Numbered from the stretch's first letter, positions 1 through 6,510 are shown. The stretch is 8,411 bases of DNA from Solirubrobacter sp044865965 (GCA_044865965.1 JBIOTP010000006.1:1-8411); one strand, 5' to 3'. Notes: generated by a model not told the origin, from the letters alone. Numbers and translations: made by a program.

Positions 1-503
1 GCCAGCACGACGAACACCCCGCGCCACGACGTGAGGCGCAGCACCTGGCCGCCGATCACCGGCGCCACGATCGGCGCGATCCCCGCCACGAGCATCAGCA
101 CCGCGAACAGCCGCGCCGCCTCGACGCCGCGGGTCAGGTCCCGCACGATCGCGCGCGCGATCACGATCGCGGCCGCGCCGCCGAGCCCCTGCACGAGCCG
201 CAGCCCGACCAGCACCGGCGCCGAGGGCGCGAGCGCGCACCCCGCCGAGGCCAGCGCGTAGCCGACGAGGCCCACGACGAGCGGCGGCCGGCGCCCCAGC
301 GCGTCGCTCACCGGCCCGGCGAGCACCTGCCCGAGCGCGAGGCCCACCAGGCAGGTCGTCAGCGTCGCCTGGATCACCGGCGGCGGCGCGTCGAAGGTCC
401 GCCCGAGCGCCGGCAGCGCCGGCAGGTACATGTCGACCGACAGCGGGCCGAACGCGGAGAGCGCGCCGAGGATGAAGATGAGCCGCGCCCGCCGGTGGAT
501 CAG
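1..503 (-). CDS. Bcr/CflA-type multidrug efflux MFS transporter, N-terminal part, cut by the window edge
   Basis: This is the N-terminal third (about 167 codons) of a major facilitator drug:proton antiporter in the inner membrane. The frame is open from 503 to base 1. Reading from the N-terminus it shows a first membrane segment ending in PLSVDMYLPALPAL, then VIQATLTTCLVGLALGQ, the MFS loop motif GPVSDALGRRPPL, the RLVQGLGGAAAIVIARAIVRD helix, and IAPIVAPVIGG followed by LTSWRGVF. This order and these motifs are typical of the Bcr/CflA subfamily. The start is a problem. The frame has a TAG at 512-510 and then only a CTG (503-501) before the conserved region. An ATG at 508-506 is one base out of frame and meets TGA at once. 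The next in-frame ATG (431-429) lies inside the first membrane segment. Either CTG is used or the 5' end carries a frameshift. Family assignment is firm; substrate is unknown. Confidence 0.88.
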   Translation of the reverse strand, partial: MIHRRARLIFILGALSAFGPLSVDMYLPALPALGRTFDAPPPVIQATLTTCLVGLALGQVLAGPVSDALGRRPPLVVGLVGYALASAGCALAPSAPVLVGLRLVQGLGGAAAIVIARAIVRDLTRGVEAARLFAVLMLVAGIAPIVAPVIGGQVLRLTSWRGVFVVL

Positions 504-527
504 CGCATGCTACGAGCGCTGGTCGTC

Positions 528-533
528 TAGTCT
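528..533 (+). promoter_or_regulatory. -10 element of a probable leaderless promoter for the B12-binding subunit gene
   Basis: TAGTCT fits the actinobacterial -10 consensus TAnnnT. Exactly six bases separate it from the ATG at 540, which puts the start codon at the expected transcription start. No Shine-Dalgarno sequence precedes the ATG. Both points suggest a leaderless mRNA. No convincing -35 is visible. Confidence 0.55.
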
Positions 534-539
534 GCGGTC

Positions 540-935
540 ATGGCGCGCAAGATCCGCGTCGTGGTGGCCAAGCCGGGCCTCGACGGACACGACCGCGGGG
601 CGAAGATCATCGCCCGCGCGCTGCGCGACGCCGGCATGGAGGTGATCTACACCGGGCTGCACCAGACGCCCGAGCAGATCGTCGAGACCGTCCTGCAGGA
701 GGACGCCGACGCCGTCGGGCTGTCGATCCTGTCGGGCGCGCACATGACGCTCGTTCCGCGCGTGATCGAGCTGCTGCGCGAGCAGGAGGCGGGCGACGTG
801 CTGGTGACGGTAGGGGGGACGATCCCGAACCAGGACATCCCGGAGCTCAAGGAGCTGGGCGTCGCGGAGGTGTTCACGCCCGGGGCGCCCACGCAGGCCA
901 TCATCGACTTCATCAAGGGCGCCGTGACGCCCTAG
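540..935 (+). CDS. Stand-alone cobalamin-binding subunit of a methylmalonyl-CoA mutase-type enzyme
   Basis: A 131-residue protein that is essentially one B12-binding domain of the methylmalonyl-CoA mutase C-terminal type. The base-off/His-on signature is complete: DGHDRG at residues 15-20 gives D-x-H-x-x-G with H17 as the predicted cobalt ligand, LSIL at 61-64 supplies the S-x-L element, and VGG at 91-93 supplies the glycine pair. The N-terminus KIRVVVAKPGLDGHD and the stretch GGTIPNQDIPELKELGV are typical of small mutase subunits of 130-140 residues. These include split methylmalonyl-CoA mutase and the isobutyryl-CoA and 2-hydroxyisobutyryl-CoA mutase small subunits. It would bind adenosylcobalamin and pair with a large TIM-barrel subunit, which is not encoded here. 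The exact acyl-CoA substrate cannot be decided from this chain. The ATG at 540 gives the canonical N-terminus. The gene is divergent from the transporter and ends 71 bp before etfB. Confidence 0.9.
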   Translation: MARKIRVVVAKPGLDGHDRGAKIIARALRDAGMEVIYTGLHQTPEQIVETVLQEDADAVGLSILSGAHMTLVPRVIELLREQEAGDVLVTVGGTIPNQDIPELKELGVAEVFTPGAPTQAIIDFIKGAVTP

Positions 936-946
936 GGTCCAGGCGA

Positions 947-973
947 TTGACTCGTCAGTCAACACGCTAGGAT
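947..973 (+). promoter_or_regulatory. Putative etf operon promoter with a palindromic operator
   Basis: TTGACT at 947-952 can serve as a -35 and TAGGAT at 968-973 as a -10. The 15-bp spacer is shorter than ideal. The -35 is also the left arm of a perfect inverted repeat, TTGACT-CGTC-AGTCAA (947-962). Its size and position suit a dimeric repressor, for example of the TetR type, that would block RNA polymerase. Transcription would begin near 980 and leave a leader of about 27 bases with a ribosome binding site. The palindrome is seen directly; the regulator is inferred. Confidence 0.5.
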
Positions 974-993
974 CCCGGCCTTCCGTTCCGCAC

Positions 994-999
994 GAGGAG
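994..999 (+). promoter_or_regulatory. Ribosome binding site of etfB
   Basis: GAGGAG lies seven bases before GTG 1007 and supports that GTG as the start. It is the clearest Shine-Dalgarno sequence I see ahead of any gene in the window. Confidence 0.75.
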
Positions 1000-1006
1000 T
1001 CACTCA

Positions 1007-1801
1007 GTGAAGATCTGCGTCCTGGTCAAAGAGGTGCCGGACGCCGCCGTCGACAAGCGCATCGACACGTCGACGGGGCGCCTGGACCGCAGCGGCGAGA
1101 AGAACCTCAACCCGTTCGACACGCACGCCATCGAGGCGGCGATGCAGCTCAAGGAGGGCGGCCAGATCGAGGTCGAGGAGGTCGTCGCGGTCACGATGGG
1201 CCCGGAGTCCGCGGTGCGCGCGCTGCACAAGGCGGTCTCGCTGGGCGCCGACCGCTCCGTCCACCTCACCGACGCCGCGCTCGGGGGCTCCGACGTCAAC
1301 GGCACCGGCTACGCGCTCGCCAGGGTGCTGGAGGCCGAGTCGCCGGACCTCGTGCTCCTCGGCCAGCAGTCCGACGACGGCGAGTGCTACACGATCGGCG
1401 CGGTCGTGGCCGACCACCTCGGGATGCCGTCGCTCACCCAGGTGATCAAGATCGACGTCGAGGACGGCGGCCTCCGCTGCGAGCGCCAGGCCGAGTACGG
1501 CTATGACACCGTGCGGGTCGAGCTGCCGGCCGTGATCTCCGTCGGCGACGCGATCAACGAGCCGCGCTACCCGTCGCTGAAGGCGATCATGGGCGCCAAG
1601 AAGAAGCCGCTGGAGACGAAGTCGGCTACCGACGCGGGGATCGAGGTCGACCGCGTCGGCTACGACAACGCGCGCGCCCACTGCTCGGACTTCCAGGCGC
1701 CGCCGGAGAAGGCCGGCGGCCAGATCATCGAGGACGAGGACACCAACGAGACGGTCGAGAAGATCGTCGCCTGGCTCGACGAGAGGAAGTTGCTGGCATG
1801 A
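1007..1801 (+). CDS. etfB: Electron transfer flavoprotein, beta subunit
   Basis: A 264-residue EtfB, the usual family length. With EtfA it forms the soluble FAD/AMP heterodimer that takes electrons from acyl-CoA dehydrogenases. Visible landmarks are the N-terminal strand MKICVLVKEVPD, the NPFD box (35-38), LVLLGQQSDDGECYTIG (115-131) in the nucleotide-binding region, and the EtfB signature region LPAVISVG (173-180) followed by NEPRYPSLKAIMGAKKKPLE (184-203). That last stretch corresponds to the recognition loop that docks partner dehydrogenases. The C-terminus (about 238-264) is acidic and helical, as expected for the tail. The GTG start is fixed by the upstream GAGGAG and by the conserved N-terminus. 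The stop overlaps the etfA start by four bases (ATGA), which indicates translational coupling. The sequence shows no feature that singles out a bifurcating or FixB/FixA type, so the conventional fatty-acid oxidation role is the simplest reading. Confidence 0.96.
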   Translation: MKICVLVKEVPDAAVDKRIDTSTGRLDRSGEKNLNPFDTHAIEAAMQLKEGGQIEVEEVVAVTMGPESAVRALHKAVSLGADRSVHLTDAALGGSDVNGTGYALARVLEAESPDLVLLGQQSDDGECYTIGAVVADHLGMPSLTQVIKIDVEDGGLRCERQAEYGYDTVRVELPAVISVGDAINEPRYPSLKAIMGAKKKPLETKSATDAGIEVDRVGYDNARAHCSDFQAPPEKAGGQIIEDEDTNETVEKIVAWLDERKLLA

Positions 1802-2778
1802 GCGGGATCCTCGTCTACGCGCTGCACCACGACGGCGCGTTCAACAAGAACTCGCTCGGCGCCGTGTCCGAGGGCGCCCGGCTCGCGTCCGAGGTCGGCG
1901 GCGAGTGCCACGCGCTCGTGCTCGGCGACAAGGCGGGGCTGCCGGACGACCTCGTCGCCTCGCTCGGCCGCTACGGCGCCTCCAAGGTGTTCCGCGTCGA
2001 GGGGCCGGACGGCCTCGCCCAGCCGGTGGTCGACGCGATGGCGCAGGTGATCGAGGCCAACGATCACGACTACGCGCTGTTCGGCGGCGGTCTGCTCGGT
2101 TTCGAGATCGGCGCCGGGCTCGCCGCGCGCCTGGACGCCGGCGTCTGCATGGAGGTCACGAACGTCCGCGCGCAGGACGGCAAGCTCGTCGCCGAGCGCC
2201 CGATCCTCAAGGACTCGCAGATCGCGCAGGTGCACTACCGCTCGAAGGTCGGCGTGATCATCGGCCGCTTGAATGCGTTCGAGGCGTCCGAGTCCGGCTC
2301 CGGCGACGCGGCGGTGGAGGACGTCGACGTCGAGTTCCGCCCGCACTCGCTGAAGGCCAAGATGCTCCAGCGCGGCGAGCAGCGCGGCGCCGAGGTCAAC
2401 ATCGAGGACGCCGACATCCTCGTCGCGGGCGGCCGCGGGCTCGGCAAGGCCGAGGGCTTCCAGCAGCTCGAGGAGCTCGCCAACGCGCTCGGTGGCGCGG
2501 TCGCCGCGACGCGCGCCGTGGTGGACGCCGGCTGGTACTCGTACTCGGCCCAGATCGGCCAGACGGGCAAGACGGTGGCGCCGAAGCTCTACCTCGCGGC
2601 CGGCATCAGCGGCGCGATCCAGCACAAGGTGGGCATGCAGTCCTCGGAGAACATCGTGGCGATCAACAAGGACTCGAACGCCCCGATCTTCGAGTTCTCC
2701 GACCTCGGCGTGATCGGTGACCTGAACAAGATCGTCCCGAAGCTCACCGAGGCCGTGAAGGCCAAGAAGGCCGGCTGA
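1798..2778 (+). CDS. etfA: Electron transfer flavoprotein, alpha subunit
   Basis: A 326-residue EtfA, the FAD-carrying partner of EtfB. The N-terminal half (about 1-190) is the divergent alpha/beta domain. The C-terminal half is the conserved FAD domain with GGRGLG (211-216), TRAVVDAGW (238-246), IGQTGKTV (253-260), the family signature LYLAAGISGAIQHKVGM (264-280), IVAINKD (286-292) and FEFSDLGVIGDL (298-309). The Arg after Thr in TRAVVD corresponds to the conserved Arg that sits by the flavin. All expected FAD-binding segments are present, so the protein should be functional. It starts within the etfB stop codon (ATGA) and its own stop shares one base with the next ATG (TGATG). The three genes are therefore translated as a tightly coupled unit in a stoichiometric order. 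Confidence 0.96.
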   Translation: MSGILVYALHHDGAFNKNSLGAVSEGARLASEVGGECHALVLGDKAGLPDDLVASLGRYGASKVFRVEGPDGLAQPVVDAMAQVIEANDHDYALFGGGLLGFEIGAGLAARLDAGVCMEVTNVRAQDGKLVAERPILKDSQIAQVHYRSKVGVIIGRLNAFEASESGSGDAAVEDVDVEFRPHSLKAKMLQRGEQRGAEVNIEDADILVAGGRGLGKAEGFQQLEELANALGGAVAATRAVVDAGWYSYSAQIGQTGKTVAPKLYLAAGISGAIQHKVGMQSSENIVAINKDSNAPIFEFSDLGVIGDLNKIVPKLTEAVKAKKAG

Positions 2779-4475
2779 TGTCGGTCGCCCCCAGCCAGTA
2801 CCCGCCGCCGGTCGACTCGGCGGCGGAGTTCATCGGGCCGCCCACCGACCCCGAGGACGAGCGGATCGAGGTCGGCGTCGCGATCGTCGGCGGCGGCCAG
2901 GCGGGGCTCGCGTGCGCGATCCGCCTGCTGCAGCTGCTCGATGACGACCCCGACCTCACCGAGCGGCTCGGCGAGGTGCCGGTCGCCGTGATCGAGAAGG
3001 GCCGCGTGGCGGGCGCGCACCAGCTGTCCGGCGCCGTCATGAACCCGAGCGCGATCGAGGCGCTGCTACCCGAGGACGGCGACTGGCCGCACTACGGGCC
3101 GGTGGGCGCGGAGACCGTCTACTTCATGCTCAACGGCAAGCGGGCGGTCCCGCTCAGGCCGACGCCGCCGCCGTTCCGCAACCACGGCAACTACATCGTC
3201 TCGGTCGCGGAGCTCAACCGCTGGCTGGCCGAGAAGGCCGAGGCGGCGGGCGCCTACATCCTCACCGAGACGACCGGCCACAAGCTGCTGGTCGAGGACG
3301 GCGTCGTGCGCGGCGTGCGCACGGGCGACAAGGGGCGCGACAAGTCCGGCGGCGAGAAGTCCAACTTCGAGCCGGGCTCCGATGTCGTCGCCCGCGCGAC
3401 GGTGCTCGCCGAGGGCTGCTGGGGGCACCTCACCGGCGCGGCGCTGAAGGGGCTGGACCTCGCCGCGCAGGATCCGCAGGTGTGGGCGCTCGGCGTCAAG
3501 GAGGTGTGGGAGGTCGAGAAGCCGTTCGAGAAGATCGTCCACACGCTGGGCTGGCCGCTGCGCGGGCGCGCGAAGTACCGCGAGTTCGGCGGCTCGTGGA
3601 TCTACGGCATGAACCGCGACGGCGAGAAGCCGAGGGTGTCGATCGGGTTCGTCGTCGGGCTCGACTACACCGACGCGCGGCTGTCGGTCCACGACGTGCT
3701 GCAGGAGTTCAAGCTGCACCCGCTCGTCCGGAAGATCCTCGAGGGCGGCAAGCGCGTCGCGTGGGGCGCGAAGGCGATCCCCGAGGGCGGGTACTGGGCG
3801 ATGCCGCGCCTGCACGCGCCGGGCATGGTCATCTGCGGCGACGGCGGCGGGATGGTCAACGTGCCGAAGCTCAAGGGCATCCATTACGCGATCGAGTCGG
3901 GCCGGCTCGCGGCGGAGACGATCTACCGCCGGCTCAAGGACGGCTCGACCGACTTCTCCGCCTACGAGGAGGCGGTGCACGAGTCCGACATCGGCCGCGA
4001 CCTGTACGTGACGCGCAACATGAAGCAGCCGTTCCACAAGGGGCTGGTGATCGGCGGCGCGATCACGAACGCGATGGTGGTGACCAAGGGGCGCTTTCCC
4101 GGCGGCCACTGGCCGACCCACCCCGACGCCGAGGCGCCGCTGATGCTCACCGATCGCCACGAGCGCTATCCGAAGCCGGACGGCAAGTACACGTTCGACA
4201 AGCTGTCGGGCGTCTTCCTGACCGGTAACGCGACGCGCGACGACGCGCCGAGCCACATCCGGATCGAGCGCCGCGTGCCGCGCGAGGTCGCCGAGAGCTG
4301 GGCCTGGATGTGCCCGGCCGCGGTCTACGAGATCCCCGAGGACGCGCCGGCGGAGGGCATGGTCGACGTGATCGTGAACCCGTCCAACTGCGTGCAGTGC
4401 GGCGCGATCACCGCCAAGGGAGGCCGGCTCACGCCGCCCGAGGGCGGCGACGGCCCCGTCTATCAGGTGACATAG
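2778..4475 (+). CDS. Electron transfer flavoprotein:quinone oxidoreductase (ETF-QO), with one cluster Cys replaced
   Basis: A 565-residue membrane-associated flavoprotein that passes electrons from reduced ETF to the quinone pool. The FAD dinucleotide-binding motif VAIVGGGQAGLACAIRL is at 34-50, after a roughly 30-residue Pro-rich leader. Other family landmarks are AGAHQLSGAVMNP (79-90), GNYIVSVAELNRWL (137-150), VLAEGCWGHL (209-218), AIPEGGYWAMPRL (333-345), ICGDGGGMVNVPKLKGIHYA (352-371) and the C-terminal ferredoxin-like domain from about 470. In this domain the 4Fe-4S cluster normally has four Cys, one in CPAGVYE and three in CxxCxxC. Here C512 (CPAAVYE), C538 and C541 (NCVQC) are present, but the fourth position, residue 544, is Ile (CVQCGAI). 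The following loop is also about four residues shorter before PEGG. FAD and quinone sites look intact. Identity is firm; cluster state is uncertain. Confidence 0.94.
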   Translation: MSVAPSQYPPPVDSAAEFIGPPTDPEDERIEVGVAIVGGGQAGLACAIRLLQLLDDDPDLTERLGEVPVAVIEKGRVAGAHQLSGAVMNPSAIEALLPEDGDWPHYGPVGAETVYFMLNGKRAVPLRPTPPPFRNHGNYIVSVAELNRWLAEKAEAAGAYILTETTGHKLLVEDGVVRGVRTGDKGRDKSGGEKSNFEPGSDVVARATVLAEGCWGHLTGAALKGLDLAAQDPQVWALGVKEVWEVEKPFEKIVHTLGWPLRGRAKYREFGGSWIYGMNRDGEKPRVSIGFVVGLDYTDARLSVHDVLQEFKLHPLVRKILEGGKRVAWGAKAIPEGGYWAMPRLHAPGMVICGDGGGMVNVPKLKGIHYAIESGRLAAETIYRRLKDGSTDFSAYEEAVHESDIGRDLYVTRNMKQPFHKGLVIGGAITNAMVVTKGRFPGGHWPTHPDAEAPLMLTDRHERYPKPDGKYTFDKLSGVFLTGNATRDDAPSHIRIERRVPREVAESWAWMCPAAVYEIPEDAPAEGMVDVIVNPSNCVQCGAITAKGGRLTPPEGGDGPVYQVT

Positions 4476-4520
4476 CCCCCAAAACCCGAAACTTGGCGCC
4501 GTGCGGGGGGTTCTTCCCGC
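4476..4520 (+). terminator. G/C-rich hairpins between the ETF-QO gene and the exported-protein gene
   Basis: Two mutually exclusive pairings are visible. CCCCC (4476-4480) can pair with the G run 4505-4510, which is followed by TTCTT, a weak terminator-like layout with a long loop. Alternatively GCGGG (4503-4507) pairs with CCCGC (4516-4520), ending two bases before the ATG at 4523. There is no real U tract. It could weakly end etf transcription or influence initiation of the next gene. Confidence 0.25.
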
Positions 4521-4522
4521 GA

Positions 4523-5254
4523 ATGAGGCGCTGGGGCACGGTCATCGGGGCTGTCGCGCTGCTCTCCGCGGCGCCCGCCGCGCACGCCGGCTCCGCGGCG
4601 CGCGTCGTGCTGGCGAGCTGCGTGCGAGCGGTCGACGTCGACGGCGGCCTGGCGGTGTTCGAGGGGCGGATGGAGGCGATCAAGGGCGCGACGCGGATGC
4701 AGATGCGCTTCACGCTGCAGGCGCGCACGCCGGAGCGGCCGGCGTGGCGGACGGTCAAGGCGGACGGCTTCGGGGTCTGGACGAGCGCCGAGCCCGGCAA
4801 GCTCCGCTACGTCTACGACAAGACCGTGGAGCGGCTGCTGGCGCCGGGGAGCTACCGCGCGTCCGTGAGCTTCCGCTGGCGCAACGCACGCGGGCGCGTG
4901 GTGCGCTTCGAGCGCGCGGTCTCGGCCGCCTGCCGCCAGCCAGATCCGCGGCCGAACCTGGTCGTGCGGAGCGTCAGCGTGGAGCCGACGCTGAGCGGCG
5001 ACCGCCGGTACGTGGCCGTCGTGTCCAACTCGGGCCGCGGCGCCGCGGGGGTGTTCACGGTCGACTTCACGCGCAACGGCACGCTGCTGGGAAGCGCGAT
5101 CGTCGAGGGGCTCGCGCCGCGGGCCGTCACGCGGGTGGCGGTCACGGCGCCCGCCTGCGTCGCCGGCGACCAGATCGCCGCGCAGGCCGACGCGCAGGCG
5201 GCGATCGACGAGTCCGACGAGGACGACGACGCGCTGGCGGTCAGCTGTCCCTGA
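4523..5254 (+). CDS. Exported protein of unknown function with a C-terminal CARDB-like domain
   Basis: A 243-residue secreted protein. The ATG at 4523 gives a good signal peptide: MRRW, a hydrophobic core TVIGAVALLSAAPAA, and a probable cleavage after AHA at residue 22. The frame is open further upstream into the ETF-QO gene, but that extension would bury the signal peptide. The mature protein appears to hold two beta-rich domains. The first (about 25-138) begins and ends near a Cys (C33 and C137). The second (about 144-242) looks like a CARDB domain, an immunoglobulin-like fold found in bacterial surface proteins. It starts PNLVVRSVSVEP, continues VSNSGRGAAGVFTVDF and GLAPRAVTRVAVTAP, and ends in an acidic IDESDEDDDAL, with C212 and C242. 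The four Cys could form one disulfide per domain (inference). I see no membrane anchor, enzymatic motif or sortase signal, so its role is unknown; binding or structural work outside the cell is plausible. Confidence 0.82.
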   Translation: MRRWGTVIGAVALLSAAPAAHAGSAARVVLASCVRAVDVDGGLAVFEGRMEAIKGATRMQMRFTLQARTPERPAWRTVKADGFGVWTSAEPGKLRYVYDKTVERLLAPGSYRASVSFRWRNARGRVVRFERAVSAACRQPDPRPNLVVRSVSVEPTLSGDRRYVAVVSNSGRGAAGVFTVDFTRNGTLLGSAIVEGLAPRAVTRVAVTAPACVAGDQIAAQADAQAAIDESDEDDDALAVSCP

Positions 5255-5267
5255 CCCGGCCGGGGCC

Positions 5268-5273
5268 TACACT
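5268..5273 (+). promoter_or_regulatory. -10 element of the rpmE promoter
   Basis: TACACT, in the context GCCTACACT, fits TAnnnT. It ends ten bases before the rpmE ATG, so transcription would start about four bases ahead of the codon and give a near-leaderless mRNA. No Shine-Dalgarno sequence is present. The same GCCTAnACT string, at the same distance from ATG, precedes prfA. Confidence 0.5.
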
Positions 5274-5283
5274 CATTCGAACG

Positions 5284-5496
5284 ATGAAGACCGCGATCCA
5301 TCCCGAATACGTCGAGGCGACCGTCCGCTGCACCTGCGGCAACGAGTTCGTGACCCGCTCGACGAAGGGCGATCTCCACGTCGAGATCTGCTCCAACTGC
5401 CACCCGTTCTACACCGGCAAGCAGAAGCTGGTGGACACGGGCGGGCGCGTCGAGCGCTTCCAGCGCCGCGCCGCCAAGCGCCAGCGCGGCGACTGA
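5284..5496 (+). CDS. rpmE: 50S ribosomal protein bL31, zinc-binding form
   Basis: A 70-residue bL31, the standard length. It begins MKTAIHPEYVEATVRC and contains the conserved HPFYTGKQKLVDTGGRVERF (40-59). Four cysteines, C16 and C18 (CTC) with C36 and C39 (CSNC), match the zinc-ribbon pattern of the Cys-containing form of L31. This form is usually replaced by a Cys-free paralogue under zinc starvation in organisms that own both. The C-terminal tail RRAAKRQRGD is basic, suited to rRNA contact. The ATG at 5284 is the only start that gives the family N-terminus, and a TACACT promoter sits just ahead of it. DUF1385 follows after 32 bp, so the two are probably co-transcribed. Confidence 0.96.
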   Translation: MKTAIHPEYVEATVRCTCGNEFVTRSTKGDLHVEICSNCHPFYTGKQKLVDTGGRVERFQRRAAKRQRGD

Positions 5497-5528
5497 AGCT
5501 CAGCGCCCGAACTGCCGATCATCAACCT

Positions 5529-6500
5529 GTGAGCTCGGACCTGACCGAAGCGCTGGTCGCTCAGCGCGATGCCCCCGTGGGCGGTCAGGCCGTGCTCGAG
5601 GGCGTGATGATGCGCGGCGTCTCCACCTGGGCCGTCGCCGTGCGCAAGCCCGCGCCCGAGGGCGCCGAGGAGGCCGCCGGCGAGATCGCGATCGAGTCCG
5701 CGCCGCTCGTGTCCTGGACGCGCCGCACCCGCGTCCTGCGCTGGCCGATCGTGCGCGGCGTCGTCGCGCTCGCCCAATCGCTCTCGATCGGCTTCAAGGC
5801 GCTCGGCATCGCCGCCAACGCCCAGCTCGGCGAGGACGAGGAGGAGATCTCCTCCGGCATGTGGGCCGGCGCCGTCGTCGCCGCGCTCGCGCTCGCCATC
5901 GGCCTGTTCTTCGTCGTCCCGGTGGGGCTCACGAGCCTCGTCAAGGACCGCCTCGACTCCTCGTTCCTTTTTTGGCTGGTCGAGGGCCTGCTGCGCACCG
6001 GCATCTTCCTCGGCTACCTGTGGATCCTCTCGCGCCAGCGCGACCTGCGCCGCGTGTTCGAGTACCACGGCGCCGAGCACAAGGTGATCGCCGCCTACGA
6101 GGCCGGCGAGCCGCTGACGCCGGAGTCCGCACGGCGCTTCTCCCGCCTGCACCCGCGCTGCGGGACGAGCTTCCTCCTCGTGGTGATGATCGTGGCGATC
6201 TTCGTGTTCGCGCCGATCGGCCTCCCGGCCTGGTACTGGCTCGTCGCCACCCGCATCCTCGGCGTCCCGCTGATCGCCGGGCTGTCCTTCGAGGTCATCA
6301 AGTGGGCCGGCCGCAACCGCGCGAAGGCGTGGGTGCGCGGCGTCATGTGGCCCGGGATGCAGCTCCAGAAGCTGACCACGCGCGAGCCGGAGCCCGCCCA
6401 GCTCGCCGTCGCCATCGCCGCCCTTCAGGCCGTCCTCGCCGTCGAGGACCCGCTCGCCGCGTCCGAGGAGGACAGGGTGGGCATGGAAGTCGTCGCCTGA
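5529..6500 (+). CDS. yqhQ: DUF1385 (YqhQ-like) multi-spanning membrane protein
   Basis: A 323-residue integral membrane protein of the DUF1385 family; its biochemical role is not established. Conserved blocks are present in the expected order: GGQAVLEGVMMRG (18-30), RRVFEYHGAEHKVIAAYEAG (174-193), LHPRCGTSFLLVV (207-219), GLSFEVIKWAGR (251-262) and PGMQLQKLTTREP (275-287). About four membrane segments are visible near 112-135, 147-167, 213-230 and 232-252. The His/Glu/Cys-rich block between segments two and three (EYHGAEHK and HPRCGTS) is the most conserved part and could be a metal or catalytic site (inference). The GTG start leaves a 17-residue lead before the first conserved block; no Shine-Dalgarno is evident. 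The C-terminal tail from about 305 is acidic and variable. The gene commonly lies between rpmE and prfA in Gram-positive genomes, which matches this window apart from the relic gene downstream. Confidence 0.93.
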   Translation: MSSDLTEALVAQRDAPVGGQAVLEGVMMRGVSTWAVAVRKPAPEGAEEAAGEIAIESAPLVSWTRRTRVLRWPIVRGVVALAQSLSIGFKALGIAANAQLGEDEEEISSGMWAGAVVAALALAIGLFFVVPVGLTSLVKDRLDSSFLFWLVEGLLRTGIFLGYLWILSRQRDLRRVFEYHGAEHKVIAAYEAGEPLTPESARRFSRLHPRCGTSFLLVVMIVAIFVFAPIGLPAWYWLVATRILGVPLIAGLSFEVIKWAGRNRAKAWVRGVMWPGMQLQKLTTREPEPAQLAVAIAALQAVLAVEDPLAASEEDRVGMEVVA

Positions 6501-6510
6501 ACCTGAACGG

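Noticed and set aside
31..261. Small plus-strand open frame over the transporter gene
   Set aside because: Ser/Thr/Ala-rich shadow of the clear MFS sequence on the minus strand.
510..965. Minus-strand open frame of 151 codons over the B12-subunit gene
   Set aside because: The plus strand has a complete cobalamin-binding signature. The minus product is Asp/Arg/Leu-rich with no motif.
1660..2625. Long minus-strand open frame (321 codons) over etfA
   Set aside because: It covers the etfB end and most of etfA, and its composition is typical of the antisense third-position pattern in G/C-rich genes.
4310..4522. Upstream extension of the exported-protein frame into the ETF-QO gene
   Set aside because: It would overlap ETF-QO by 166 bases and place the signal peptide internally. 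The ATG at 4523 gives a proper exported N-terminus.
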